From Hofstenia miamia (Eukaryota; Xenacoelomorpha; Acoela): a stretch of 64,000 nucleotides of DNA. The stretch is taken from NCBI GenBank assembly GCA_004352715.1, contig SCFE01000079.1:200265-264264 (forward strand), in the 5' to 3' direction. This document shows positions 11,388 to 22,500 of the stretch, piece after piece; the stretch's first letter is position 1; every line of letters starts with the position of its first letter. The position numbers were made by a program, and so were the translations under genes. A model generated the notes under the pieces. The model had not been told where the DNA came from. It searched no databases and worked only from the letters and a program-made list of their open reading frames with translations.

Positions 11388-12500
11388 ACATAATAAACTT
11401 CTATGAGCAGAGTGTTGGTGATTTATCAAAAGAATTGGATTACTGGATTTGTTGCTGACAGGAGAACAGCATCAGGTGGATGCCCAACAAGCAGGAAAAC
11501 TGTGAAGAAATCTTACCCAAATAGTGATTGTTAATATATCTGCTAAAAAAGTTAATAGAGAAATATTACTAATTCACAGAGCATTTGAGAACAAAGAGAT
11601 CCCTTCCCACCAAATTAATGGAGAACCAAAGTATTAGATTTAGATAATTTAACATTGGGTCTGGTAGGAGATGCTATATGGAGAATCAGGAAAAATTCAG
11701 AAAAACAAAAACATTTGTTAGAGACACTTTTAATCAAGTGGAGGAATTAATGTACACAGTGAGCAACTGAACTTATCAGAAAATTAGAAGATAGGAAAGG
11801 TCAACAAGTCAATATACCTAACTAGGATGCATAGCATTGAGAAGGAAGAATTGGAACCATAAGGAAAAACCACTACTTACAATGAATTAATAATCTATGA
11901 CAAATAGAAACAAAAGAGGGAGCGTGAAAAAAACCCAACCCAGAGTAGTGATAACTTCAGTTGCATTGAGATCAACACCACCTACCAATGGAACAGATTA
12001 GTCCCCCATGATGGAACTGCTAACAATTCACATGTCCCTAGAAACAAGTCCACAGGAAGTCTATGCTAAAAATGAAATATGGCAGTTGAGAAGAAAATTC
12101 AAACAAATGGATGAAGAGAGAGAAAACCTAATAAAAGAGCTCAAAACAGACATGAGCTCAAGGTTGCAAGAAAAGAGTAAACTATTCCAACAGGAGATAA
12201 AGAGATTAACTCAGAAACTAGCTGAGTTGAACAAGAAGATTATAGAACAGAACAAAAAGTAGGAAAGGACGTATTGGGAACTAGAAAGAGAACATAAACA
12301 CCTTGTAGAAGACAATGAAATCCTATCACAGGAACTCAAACAGTTAAGAGACAAACTCTGATTGATTAAATTAATGGAAGAGGAAAAACAGGGAGAAATA
12401 GAAACTCACAAGATGGAATTTGAAAAAAGAGAGAGAACTACAAACAATGCTTGAAAGGAGAAACAAGCAAGAGAAAGAATATGAATATTGTGATGTATTA
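11388..12500 (+). pseudogene. gag-like coiled-coil region of a retroelement
   Basis: After the plus-strand LTR-like sequence comes stop-ridden coding-like DNA. The best open segment, 12,008-12,262 (84 codons), is strongly charged with heptad leucine/isoleucine spacing (EIWQLRRKFKQMDEEREN, LFQQEIKRLTQKLAEL): a coiled coil. Past its stop, another coiled-coil stretch (LEREHKHLVEDNEILSQELK) runs to about 12,360. The gag of the minus-strand element at 56.4-56.6 kb also has a coiled coil before its capsid-like part, which supports a gag assignment. No capsid or zinc knuckle is left here. Confidence 0.5.
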
Positions 12501-13039
12501 TGATTTTTTTCAGATTTCTGATCCTCCTTGAATAATATCCTCATTGTTGCCAGGCTAATTATACATTTACAGTACAATATGTATACAAAAAATAACATTT
12601 AATATTTGCAAGTAAACAAGTCCCAATGACTGTCAAAAGAAATAGAATAGGCTGCCCACATAAACAACTACTACTAAATGATTGGTAAATATATCAATAA
12701 TAAAATAAAAAATTAGCAAAACAAATAGTGAATAAATGCCAAAATTTTAGCTGCATACTTTAATAAAGTACAAACTACAAAAGTAATGAGTATAATTTTA
12801 TTTTTTTTTAAATCTAAGCAGAGTCTTGAGGGACTGCTGAATATTTACTAAATCCAAATAATTATAGTACATTTATTTACTTGCAATTTCATATCCTAAA
12901 TAATGACATTACATAGAAAACTAATTGAAAAACAGTCCAAAGAAATACATACTTTTAAAAGTATCATTACAATTTAATTGAAATTGTGTTCCTAATAATT
13001 TTTAATTTTTGGTTTTGTCACACTTGGGGGAAATAAAAT
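12501..13039. other. no gene recognised
   Basis: AT-rich non-coding sequence; nothing assignable. Confidence 0.4.
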
Positions 13040-13800
13040 CAGAGGAAGTGATATGAAATGGGTGAAACCAGGTTTTTTGAGTACTCAGAATGCTAAGAAC
13101 TCTTACTTGAATAAGCTCACAAAACATTATTGGAAAAAGTCAGAGAAAAATCATCAAAACTCAGAATTAAACTCAATTGAAAATCCAATTGAAAATGCTG
13201 TAAATTACAATTTCCTTACCAATCACAAGAATCACATAGAATTTTTGTAAAATAAATGGTTTTCTGTTTTTACAACTAAAGAACTTGAAAGTAGAAAAAA
13301 TATTGAACTCAAACTTGAAATGCAAAAACCTAAAAAACCCAAAAAAACTTGGTCTAAGTAACCAGGGTTTTCAAGTTGAGTTCAAGTTACTCAGACCAAG
13401 TTTATATTTTTACATTTTGAGTTTGACTTCATATACTTTTTAAAGAAAATTCTGTGTTTGATTGAGTTTTTTTAATTTCAAGTTTTTTAGATTAGAAAAC
13501 ATTTATTTTACAATAACTCTAAGCTAAAAAATAGATATTTGTGATTAGTAAAGAAATTGAAATTGAAAATATTTTCAATTGAGCTCAACTTTGAGTTTTG
13601 ATGATCTCTCTTCTGAGTTTTTCTGAATTAGTTTTTTAGCCTGACAAAGGGTTTTTGAGTTGATTTTGAATTGTTTGGACTAAGTTTGAGCTTTTACATT
13701 TTGAGTTCACATTCAAATATTTTTTTAAAAAAATTTCTGAGTTTGATTGAGTGTTTTTCTAATTCCTAGTTTTTTAGGGTAAAAACATTATGTTTTACAA
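13040..13800. repeat. foldback repeat: one inverted and two direct copies
   Basis: The left arm (about 13,085-13,362) and right arm (about 13,386-13,620) are reverse complements: AACTTGGTCTAAGTAAC pairs with GTTACTCAGACCAAGTT around a spacer of about 23 bp, and further out TCATCAAAACTCAGA pairs with CTGAGTTTTTCTGA and GTTTTGATGA. A further direct copy of the right arm follows at about 13,620-13,800 (AAGTTTGAGCTTTTACATTT...). There is no coding sequence; the 65-codon frame at 13,053-13,250 is chance. Confidence 0.75.
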
Positions 13801-14340
13801 TAATATTACTTCAGTCAATTAATTGTTAATTTCTTTTTATGTATGAATATGTAAATTTAATAAAGCAGTTACCTAAAACATCTTTTAATGTTGAACTGTA
13901 ATTAAGCCTAAGCATACATCAATGAAGAACCTAACAAGGTTTGTCAAAGACACACACTAGGATGAATATATAAAATTCGGGGACAGCAGCACTAAACAAA
14001 TAGGTTGTAATGCTGCCATTTGAAAAACTTGATGATGAATTTCTAAATCAAAATGACAAGATCACATTGAATAAATTAACTTTAACTACAATAGTAAATG
14101 AAAAAAATTTGTGAAATATTACTAAAACTTTTACTAATACTATAATGCAAAACATTAATTCCTTGATTTACACAAATGAATAGCAATGTAAAACTTCTTA
14201 CAAAAATCAAAATGTTTTAATAAAAAGCTACAATAAACATATTACGCATCAATTATAATTTTTATATCGCAGATATTAGCAAGAGTATATACATTATTTC
14301 TGTAATCGAACATATACTATGAACCTGTGAACAGCAGGAA
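13801..14340. other. no gene recognised; CpG content rises
   Basis: The CpG-poor sequence gives way to CpG-containing sequence near 13,980-14,240. No gene is seen. Confidence 0.4.
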
Positions 14341-14356
14341 TGACGTCAAACCAATA
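14341..14356 (+). promoter_or_regulatory. CRE palindrome next to CCAAT box
   Basis: TGACGTCA at 14,341-14,348 is followed by aaCCAAT. CRE plus CCAAT is a common promoter pairing in animals. No transcript start is visible, so function is inferred. Confidence 0.35.
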
Positions 14357-14693
14357 GCAAATAAGTAATGGGATTAGCTAACAAAACCTTAATTTTCTCT
14401 AAATATACAAAAAATTGACGCCTGGCACACTTTTTTTCGTGATTTTCAGCCCAAAATATATAAAATAAGTGTATTTTAAAAATAATCTAAATTTTGTGAA
14501 ACTTCCCCCTTACATTGAACTACTCATTCAATAAGAAATTAACGAATTTCTACAAAAACCACTGATTAAAACATTAACTATAATATTCTAAATCATAATA
14601 TAATCCTATTACAACAACATTTTGTCTTTATTAAAACGAATATCACATTAAAAACTTTTACAACTCCTACTAATGCTGTAACAATACTTTTGA

Positions 14694-14715
14694 TTGGTAC
14701 AAAGGTATGACGTCA
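14694..14715 (-). promoter_or_regulatory. CRE palindrome with inverted CCAAT box
   Basis: ATTGG (about 14,694-14,698) lies just before TGACGTCA at 14,708-14,715, the mirror image of the arrangement at 14,341. Confidence 0.35.
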
Positions 14716-15976
14716 TACAAAACTTAATACGGATTATAGCCTTGACATAGTAACATTTTTCGTCTTAGTTTTATTGTATTTTTGTATTTACTGTAGTTTA
14801 CAATTATAAATTCTTATATTTTTATTAAAATTATTAAATATACTTACCAAAGTATAACATAAAGCGTTTTTCAGTTACAGAAAACGTTTATCTGAGAGTT
14901 GAATTACATTTAAATCGGTAAACTAAAAAAGGACTATACTGACTTAAATATTAATTTTTCAAAATTTTAAGGATTTGCGATTGTTGCTCGTAAAAAACTG
15001 GTCTTGAAAAGTTGGATGAAACATCAATTTTTTTGAAAAAGTCCACTAAAGTAAAATTGATCCGCTTAAATCATGTCTTCATTGATTGAAATTGAAATAA
15101 TAACCGTCCTTCTTTTGATTTTAGTAATATTTAGTTTGCGACAAAACTTAGGTTGTGTACTAATTTGAACAAGTTTTCGTACATTCTAGCTTGCCGATAT
15201 ATCGGAATAGATACATTAAAAGTTGAGGGCATTCTTGAAGAATCTGGGACCGCTTAAAAATCAAGTTGAGAATTAATATGATTGTTGGAGGTTTTCGAAA
15301 ACCTCATAAAGTCAACAAATAAACAATCAAATAGTAGTTATGTTTTATTTTTACCAACACATCAGGGTGTTTTTTAGCTTCACTAACAATGTGGATTTAC
15401 AATACTTCTGCTCTACACGCAGCAGACGGTGTGTAATATCTTAACTTATCAAACTGATCACATTCTTCAAAACGTAATGCTAGACCTCAGACACATAATT
15501 AGAATCCGGATAATTTTAGTTTCAGTCCTCGAATAATTTAAAAATCTGTTCAAAAAGTTCTTTGCTCTCAGTTTCAGTTTTTCAAAAAATTCTTTCTTTT
15601 AAGCATTTCTTAAGTTATGTACAATTACTAACTGCAAAAATAAGGTAGTGTTAGGTTACAGTTGAAAGAGTACCCTTGGGTAGGGCTGGTACCAGTAAAA
15701 GAGTTTGTAAATTCCAAAAATAAAATTGAACATTTATGGAAACTTTATTTGGAATTTGCCTTTAATTCTTTACAAAAAGGCCGGAAGTGTATTATTTAAT
15801 CTTCATGCAACTCAATCATTGTTAGGTAACAACGTCAAAAACTTGCTGTTCATTCTAGTAGTCGTAAATTGAAAACACGGGTATTCGGATGAGTACGAAT
15901 ATAGGTACCAGAAATCCTTGCAACGGGCAACATTTACTTTATATTGTTAGTGGATATATCATTCGCTATCTGTAAT
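14716..15976. other. no gene recognised
   Basis: CpG-containing, AT-rich, non-coding. It contains a perfect 18-bp palindrome, GAGGTTTTCGAAAACCTC, at 15,288-15,305. Confidence 0.4.
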
Positions 15977-16861
15977 AATTCATGCTTGTACATTAAAGTT
16001 ATTTCATCTATTCAAGATTAGAAAAAGCAAGTTTATTTCAAAAATTATAAATAATATACATAAGCATTTTATGTTTATATTAGAAAGAATCGTGACATAC
16101 CTGTGATCAAGAAATCAGAAGTGCTAATTTTGCTGTCTCAATGTAAATGAATCCGTGAATTTGCAAAGCGACGTAACATGTTCATTAGCAGTGTCGCCAA
16201 TATTAAGAAATCAGGCGCAATCAAGTTAAAGAGATCTGGACAATGTCATTGAATAAAGTAAATTACAGATAAAGAAGACCATATATTGCTGCGTTATCAA
16301 AAGAAGTCGACGATAGCATATGCTGCACCGTTGGGCTGGCGATGAAAAGATTCTGGCGTGAATATTTGCACTCGTACAGTCCGACGACCCTTGAACACAC
16401 TTCTTTGTACGAGTGTCANAATTCATGCTTGTACATTAAAGTTATTTCATCTATTCAAGATTAGAAAAAGCAAGTTTATTTCAAAAATTATAAATAATAT
16501 ACATAAGCATTTTATGTTTATATTAGAAAGAATCGTGACATACCTGTGATCAAGAAATCAGAAGTGCTAATTTTGCTGTCTCAATGTAAATGAATCCGTG
16601 AATTTGCAAAGCGACGTAACATGTTCATTAGCAGTGTCGCCAATATTAAGAAATCAGGCGCAATCAAGTTAAAGAGATCTGGACAATGTCATTGAATAAA
16701 GTACATTACAGATAAAGAAGACCATATATTGCTGCGTTATCAAAAGAAGTCGACGATAGCATATGCTGCACCGTTGGGCTGGCGATGAAAAGATTCTGGC
16801 GTGAATATTTGCACTCGTACAGTCCGACGACCCTTGAACACACTTCTTTGTACGAGTGTCA
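15977..16861. repeat. 442-bp duplication joined by a single N
   Basis: Bases 15,977-16,418 recur at 16,420-16,861 with one visible difference (aaattac versus acattac), separated by one N at 16,419. The copied block is part of the Tc1-like transposase region. The single N and near identity point to two overlapping contig ends that were not merged, not to a biological duplication. Confidence 0.9.
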
Positions 16862-17483
16862 ATCCTCGTGTTGTCCCTAAATTAACAGTTTGCCAGAAAT
16901 CATGCGGATTGGTCTGTGAAACACTGGCTAAAAGTATATTTCTCTTACGAGACAACTTTTGAGTATCATGGAGCTTCTAAACAACAGTATGATGTCCAAT
17001 CCGTTTTCCACCACATTTGCATGAGAAATCCAAGAACCCCACAAAAGTCATGCTCTGGAGCATCATAAGCTTTAATGGTGCTTGAAGGCATGCTTAACTC
17101 ATCTCAATACCTAAAATTAGTTTAAACATGAGCTCTACTTCAAATGCAAGAGTGGTTCAATGACAGTGATTTTATATTCATGCAAAACAGTACTCCCTCT
17201 CAGACTGCAAGAGTTGTGAGAGAATTTTTTAGTGAAAATGGTGTTAATTTACTTAAGTGACCAGGCAATTCTCCTGATTTAAACCCCATTAAGAACATAT
17301 AGACTTGCTTAAACTCAAAATTGGGGAAAAAATATCACGACCAAGCAGTAAATGATATCACGTGTATTTAGACATTGACATCATGACCCTACACTTCCAG
17401 CCACACTCATGTCTGTGATTGATAACATACCTCGCCGGATATCAGCAGTTATTGCTGCAAGAGGTGATCATACAACTTATTGA
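16594..17483 (+). pseudogene. second Tc1-like transposase pseudogene
   Basis: Plus-strand fragments follow the Tc1 transposase order: an N-terminal segment with SVANIKKSGAIKLK, then EDHILLRYQKKSTIAYAAPLGW and CTRTVRR (HTH/linker), then MQNSTPSQTARVVREFFSEN, corresponding to the QDNAPCHTA block but with the catalytic Asp replaced by Asn, PGNSPDLNPIKN (third acidic residue Glu replaced by Lys), and the C-terminus DNIPRRISAVIAARGDHTTY ending at TGA 17,481-17,483. Stops and frameshifts separate the parts. An extra copy of the N-terminal part at about 16,150-16,418 comes from the assembly duplication. A minus-strand frame at 16,740-16,955 is a shadow. Terminal repeats were not identified. Confidence 0.85.
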
Positions 17484-18805
17484 GTGTACTTATTATAAAG
17501 CTGACTAATTATAACATGCTTACTTTGTTGTTATATTTATACGTTATAGATATAGATATGTATTTTCTTAACTGTTCATATTTCAATGCCCAACCATATT
17601 AAATTTTTGAAATGACCACTGCGCAGCATTGCAGCTAGTTATATGAAACGGCGCACATTAGTAGCTATCTACAGTAGCTATGCTGCAGTAAGTTTTCATC
17701 TGTGAAAGTATGCTTAATAAATTTCGTGGATAAGAAAGTCTTCAAAATCATAGGTATCCCCAACTGCATATAAGTTTTCGGAATATCAAGCGGCAGTCAC
17801 AACTTCTAATAATTTCATGTCATTGTTCTGACTATAGCAACATTATTAAATTGCTAGGAAGGTTTATCTAGTACTTCGATCTTTGGAATTTTTGTTAATC
17901 AAATACACCGGCATGTACAACACTAGCACTTTGTCTATTTACACACATCCAATTAGTAGTGTGAATTTAGTTCTTTGGTTAGCGTTGGTCTGCGGTAAGC
18001 AGGTTCTTTACTAAAGCGAAAAAAAGTAAATCTAAATAAAGCAATTATGAGCAAGTACAAAACTACTGAATTATAGGACTTTTGCTTTGTGCTTACTCTC
18101 TGTTTTATCTTCTTTTGGCAATTTCTAAAATTTTGTACGTATATTATTCAGGACTACTTCTTTTACTTAATAATAATATATAGTTAATTAGTATAATTTA
18201 TGTATGAAATGCCCTGAACTCAAACAACGTGACTGCTGTAAAATCACATTCCTGACACTAGAGATAAAAAATTCCGTTTTTCAGTGGCGAAGAACCTTAA
18301 ATCACGCTTATTTTTAGTTAATTCATTGATTTTCTTATATCAAAATAATTATCGAACTTAATCAAATTAGGTTTTTTTATAAACGTTACCTGTAAACAGT
18401 AGTAGCGTAATTTGTGCTACTTGATATGTTAGAGTATTAATAAGTCCAACATTATCATAATAGACGAAATTATAATTGCATCTAAAAAATTCAGGAAAAT
18501 CAATGATTTTTATTGTAAAATTCCGTAAGGCATTCATTAAAGTAACCTCATAATTGGTTATTGAATCCATATCTCTGGTTCCCCTGCTCTAAACAATCTA
18601 TTATGAGAAATTGACAATTAGCTTCTTAAGAATAGGGAATTTACTTTTAAGTTCAGCTGTGTTTTGTTGGTTTTTAGTTATTCACCACAATCTTAAGAAA
18701 TATGCATTTTTGAAGGAAACTGGTTTGATTATTGCTAAATATCTCAGCAATCAGAAAACTCAAGTATATACCTTTGAATATCGAACTACAACAATGTTAA
18801 ATATA
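17484..18805. other. upstream region of the carbonyl reductase gene
   Basis: No coding exon is recognised. Small open frames on both strands have no family signature. This is where the promoter, or a 5'-UTR exon and intron of the downstream gene, would lie. Confidence 0.4.
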
Positions 18806-18819
18806 TTTCTAAATTTTAG
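18806..18819 (+). promoter_or_regulatory. 3' splice-acceptor immediately before the start codon
   Basis: The start codon at 18,820 directly follows TTTCTAAATTTTAG, a typical 3' splice site. So the mRNA is either spliced to an upstream non-coding exon or trans-spliced to a leader with virtually no own 5' UTR. Confidence 0.6.
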
Positions 18820-19280
18820 ATGTCACCACGTATCTGTCTAGTTACTGGCTCAAATAAAGGCATTGGATTCGAAGCTGTTCGACAGATTTCTAAACTTTAT
18901 TCAAATGATGATGTTGTATATCTGACATCTCGTGACAAGCAAAGGGGATCAGAAGCATTGAAAACCTTGAACGATGAAGGATTAAAGAACCTAAGGTAGA
19001 AAATTTTGCAAATACCTTTGCATATTTCAAAATGTATGATTTTTAATAACATTCTGAAATAGCAGCTAACCATTTTTTCTTGGATCTATTAATTTTTAAT
19101 GCAAATTTTTCTGTTAATTTTTTTATGGTACCTGGAGAAGTGTTCTTAAACTAATACTTTATAAGGGTTTATATTCATAAAGGTCTATGCGTTGGTAAAA
19201 TGTATTGATGACAATCAAGTTTTATAAATCGTTGATCATTTATTAGACAAGGCGACTATATTTCAGGTTTTCCAAATACG

Positions 19281-19312
<32 letters not shown>

Positions 19313-19516
19313 NNNNNNNNNNNNNNNNNNNNNNNNNNNNNNNNNNNNNNNNNNNNNNNNNNNNNNNNNNNNNNNNNNNNNNNNNNNNNNNNNNNNNNNN
19401 NNNNNNNNNNNNNNNNNNNNNNNNNNNNNNNNNNNNNNNNNNNNNNNNNNNNNNNNNNNNNNNNNNNNNNNNNNNNNNNNNNNNNNNNNNNNNNNNNNNN
19501 NNNNNNNNNNNNNNNN

Positions 19517-19552
<36 letters not shown>

Positions 19553-22500
19553 AACAATGGAGTTATTTAAATTTTTTGCCACAGAATTTTTTGGAACTTG
19601 AATATACTGAGAAAAAATTTTATAATTGCTTCTTATATATTTGTAAAGCCCTGAAATTTCTATAAAAATTGAAAATTTTTCAATCTTATTAGAAATATAT
19701 TTCAATTTATTTTGAAAACAATTTCTTAATTAATATAAGTGTGTTTTCTCAGAATTTCAATATTCTTTGAATAGATTTATTTCCAAAACTAATAATAAAA
19801 TTTTAGCTGCATTTTGTGTACATTTTCTATTTCATTCTCTGAATTATTTGTTTTATTGTATTAGTAATTAGCTGGCTCCTATTAATTGTTGTTTTAGCAC
19901 AACCGCAAACATTATTTCAGCTATTTAAGCATTAAGATATTGCATTTCACATGTTTAGCAATGTGGGGAAAGAAGGGCATGAAGATGTTTTGAAATCAGT
20001 GGCGCGTTTAGGATTTTTAAAACGGAGGGCTGATACCTCTTTTTAAAGAAAAAAATTGTAAAAAATGTTTTTTGACAGAAGTATGCTTACACAAAATGCA
20101 ACCGTCTGTTTTTAGCAGCAAATCGATTGTAACATCTTTAATTAACGTGAACTATTTTCAATTTGGGCACAACTTCTTAGGGGTTGCCCCCCCCCTCTAA
20201 ACGTGCCACTGTTTGAAATTGTAGCATAATATGCAAAGAAAAGTATTTAAATAACAACTATACTAAGCTATTTAAATCTTATAGTACCAAATCACTTCTA
20301 AAGCTTACCTGATCCTATTTACACATTGGTCTCTCGTCACAAGCTTATAAATTTATTCAAAATTCCGAAATCTGTATTTACTTGCATTTCATTGCCAATG
20401 GTTTTTTCGACGATAATGTTGTGCAGAATTCATTGCACTGTTTTACCAATTCTATGCACCAGTGCAAATAGGCATCTACAATTTTCAACATCAACCAGGC
20501 TTTTGATCTATGCATCTCAATTTGCAAATATAAACCTCAAAATTCAGATACACTTTCAATTCTAGTTGAATTTGAAATTTCTTCTTAAAAGAGATACCTT
20601 AAGTGAGGAAAAAGTGTTTGAAATTTGTTGTGAAATGATCATCCTGTGGTCACTTAGGCCAGATTCATATCATTCAAAATAACTGTAACATCTGCTTAGC
20701 CCTATTACTAAGTTCAATAAATAACAATACTGTCTAAAGCAGTGAGGGATGATTTTTTAATTTAGAAACTAAATAGCTCACGAATTAAATATTTTAATAA
20801 AATTTTGTTAACGGCTCAATAGTAATTTTTAATCTATGATTTTGTAATTTAAAAACAAAGTAACTTACGAATTCATATTTTATTAACATTTTATCAACCG
20901 TTCATTAGTGATTATTAATCTACGATTTTTAATTAAACAACTAAATAGTTTACGAAGTAAATATTTTATTAAACTTTAATAATGTAGTAATTTTTATTAT
21001 TTGTTAGCCCCAAACAACGCAGAAGAATATTTTTTTTTAAAATTCATCTACTCAGGTTTTAGTGTGATATTCTTTATATATATATGACTTTTTTGAGAAT
21101 TAAAAATGAATCCGCTTAAATAGAGACCAAATCAAGTATTTCAAGTTCTTGATGAATCACGTGTTTTCTATTATTGTCTAGATGTAAATACATATATTCA
21201 TGCACTAATAATTTAGTGTTAGAATATTTTCAAATTTTTAACATCTTAAATTTTGCTTAATCCAACGAAATCATTGCACTGCTTTGATTAATATTTAAAA
21301 TGCGTGTTTTAGATATTTGCAGTTGGATCTTGAAGATACTTCAACCATAAAGTCAGCAGCAAGTGCTATCTCAAAAGAGCATGGGAAATTAGACGTTTTG
21401 GTTAACAATGCAGGCTTTGCTTACAAAAATGCATCTCCTGCTCCTTTTCAAGAACAAGCAGAAGTATTCCTTTGTTTTCAAAAATCATTTACTATTGGAA
21501 TCTCTTAGGTCACCAACAGAATCAATTACTTTGGCACCCTTAATGTTATCAATGCCTTCATTCCCCTTTTAAAAAATGGGCGAATTGTTAACGTAGCTAG
21601 TTTTGCTGGCAGACTTGCACAGGTAAATTGTTTTTATAATTTTATTCAATGTAAAGTAAACAAATCTTTTCAAAAGTTTAACTGATATTTCCCATTAATT
21701 TTTAGTATCGCTTTGAGTATTCTTTAAATTTTACACTAAACGTGTGTTCTCACTGTCTACTTTTATCATCTGTCAAGAAATTGGTGAGAAAAGTCGATAG
21801 TGTGAACACTCTATCTGTTTTTATATTCAGATGATAAAAGTCGATAGTCTGAACGATAATAAAACTAGTCGAATAGGTACTTGAAACTAATTGCTTACTT
21901 CTCAAGTAGGGAACAGACTTCCAAAAAGTAAATTATTGTCGTTGAAATATTTCAACTTTATATTTCAACTTTAATTGCTAATTGAAATATTTTATTCACC
22001 AAATCGAATTATTTATTTGGCAAGAAATGCACGCTCTATATTAAACAATACTATCAATTAAAAGATTCAGTTTCACGAGGCCATTCAAATTATAATTCAG
22101 GGTTGTTTGTGCATATGAGAATTACAAGTGCTAGCAGATTAAACATCTCAATAGTTGATCATTATATAATTACGGCAGCTATGAACTAGCAATGGATGCA
22201 CAGTGACGTCCTTAAATTAATCACTGCTTATAGAAGAAGATGAATGTATTTGGAACGTACAAAACGAGATATACCATAACAAAATCCAAAGATCAAATTA
22301 TTTTAAACAGAATTTAATTACTGCAATAAACTTTTACGCTATACCTATGGCAATGAATCTCAAAAACGCTGCAAGACGAACTTCAACAGGTATAGTTTTC
22401 CGCAATCGCGTTGATTTCCTTGCCACATTTCAATGTATCTTCTGCAGCAAAACCTCAAAGGTAGTGGCATCTACTCTTAAATAATTGCGGTACAAATGAG

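Noticed and set aside
19243-19705. Open frames of 104 and 149 codons
   Set aside because: They run through (TA)n and undetermined bases; not coding.
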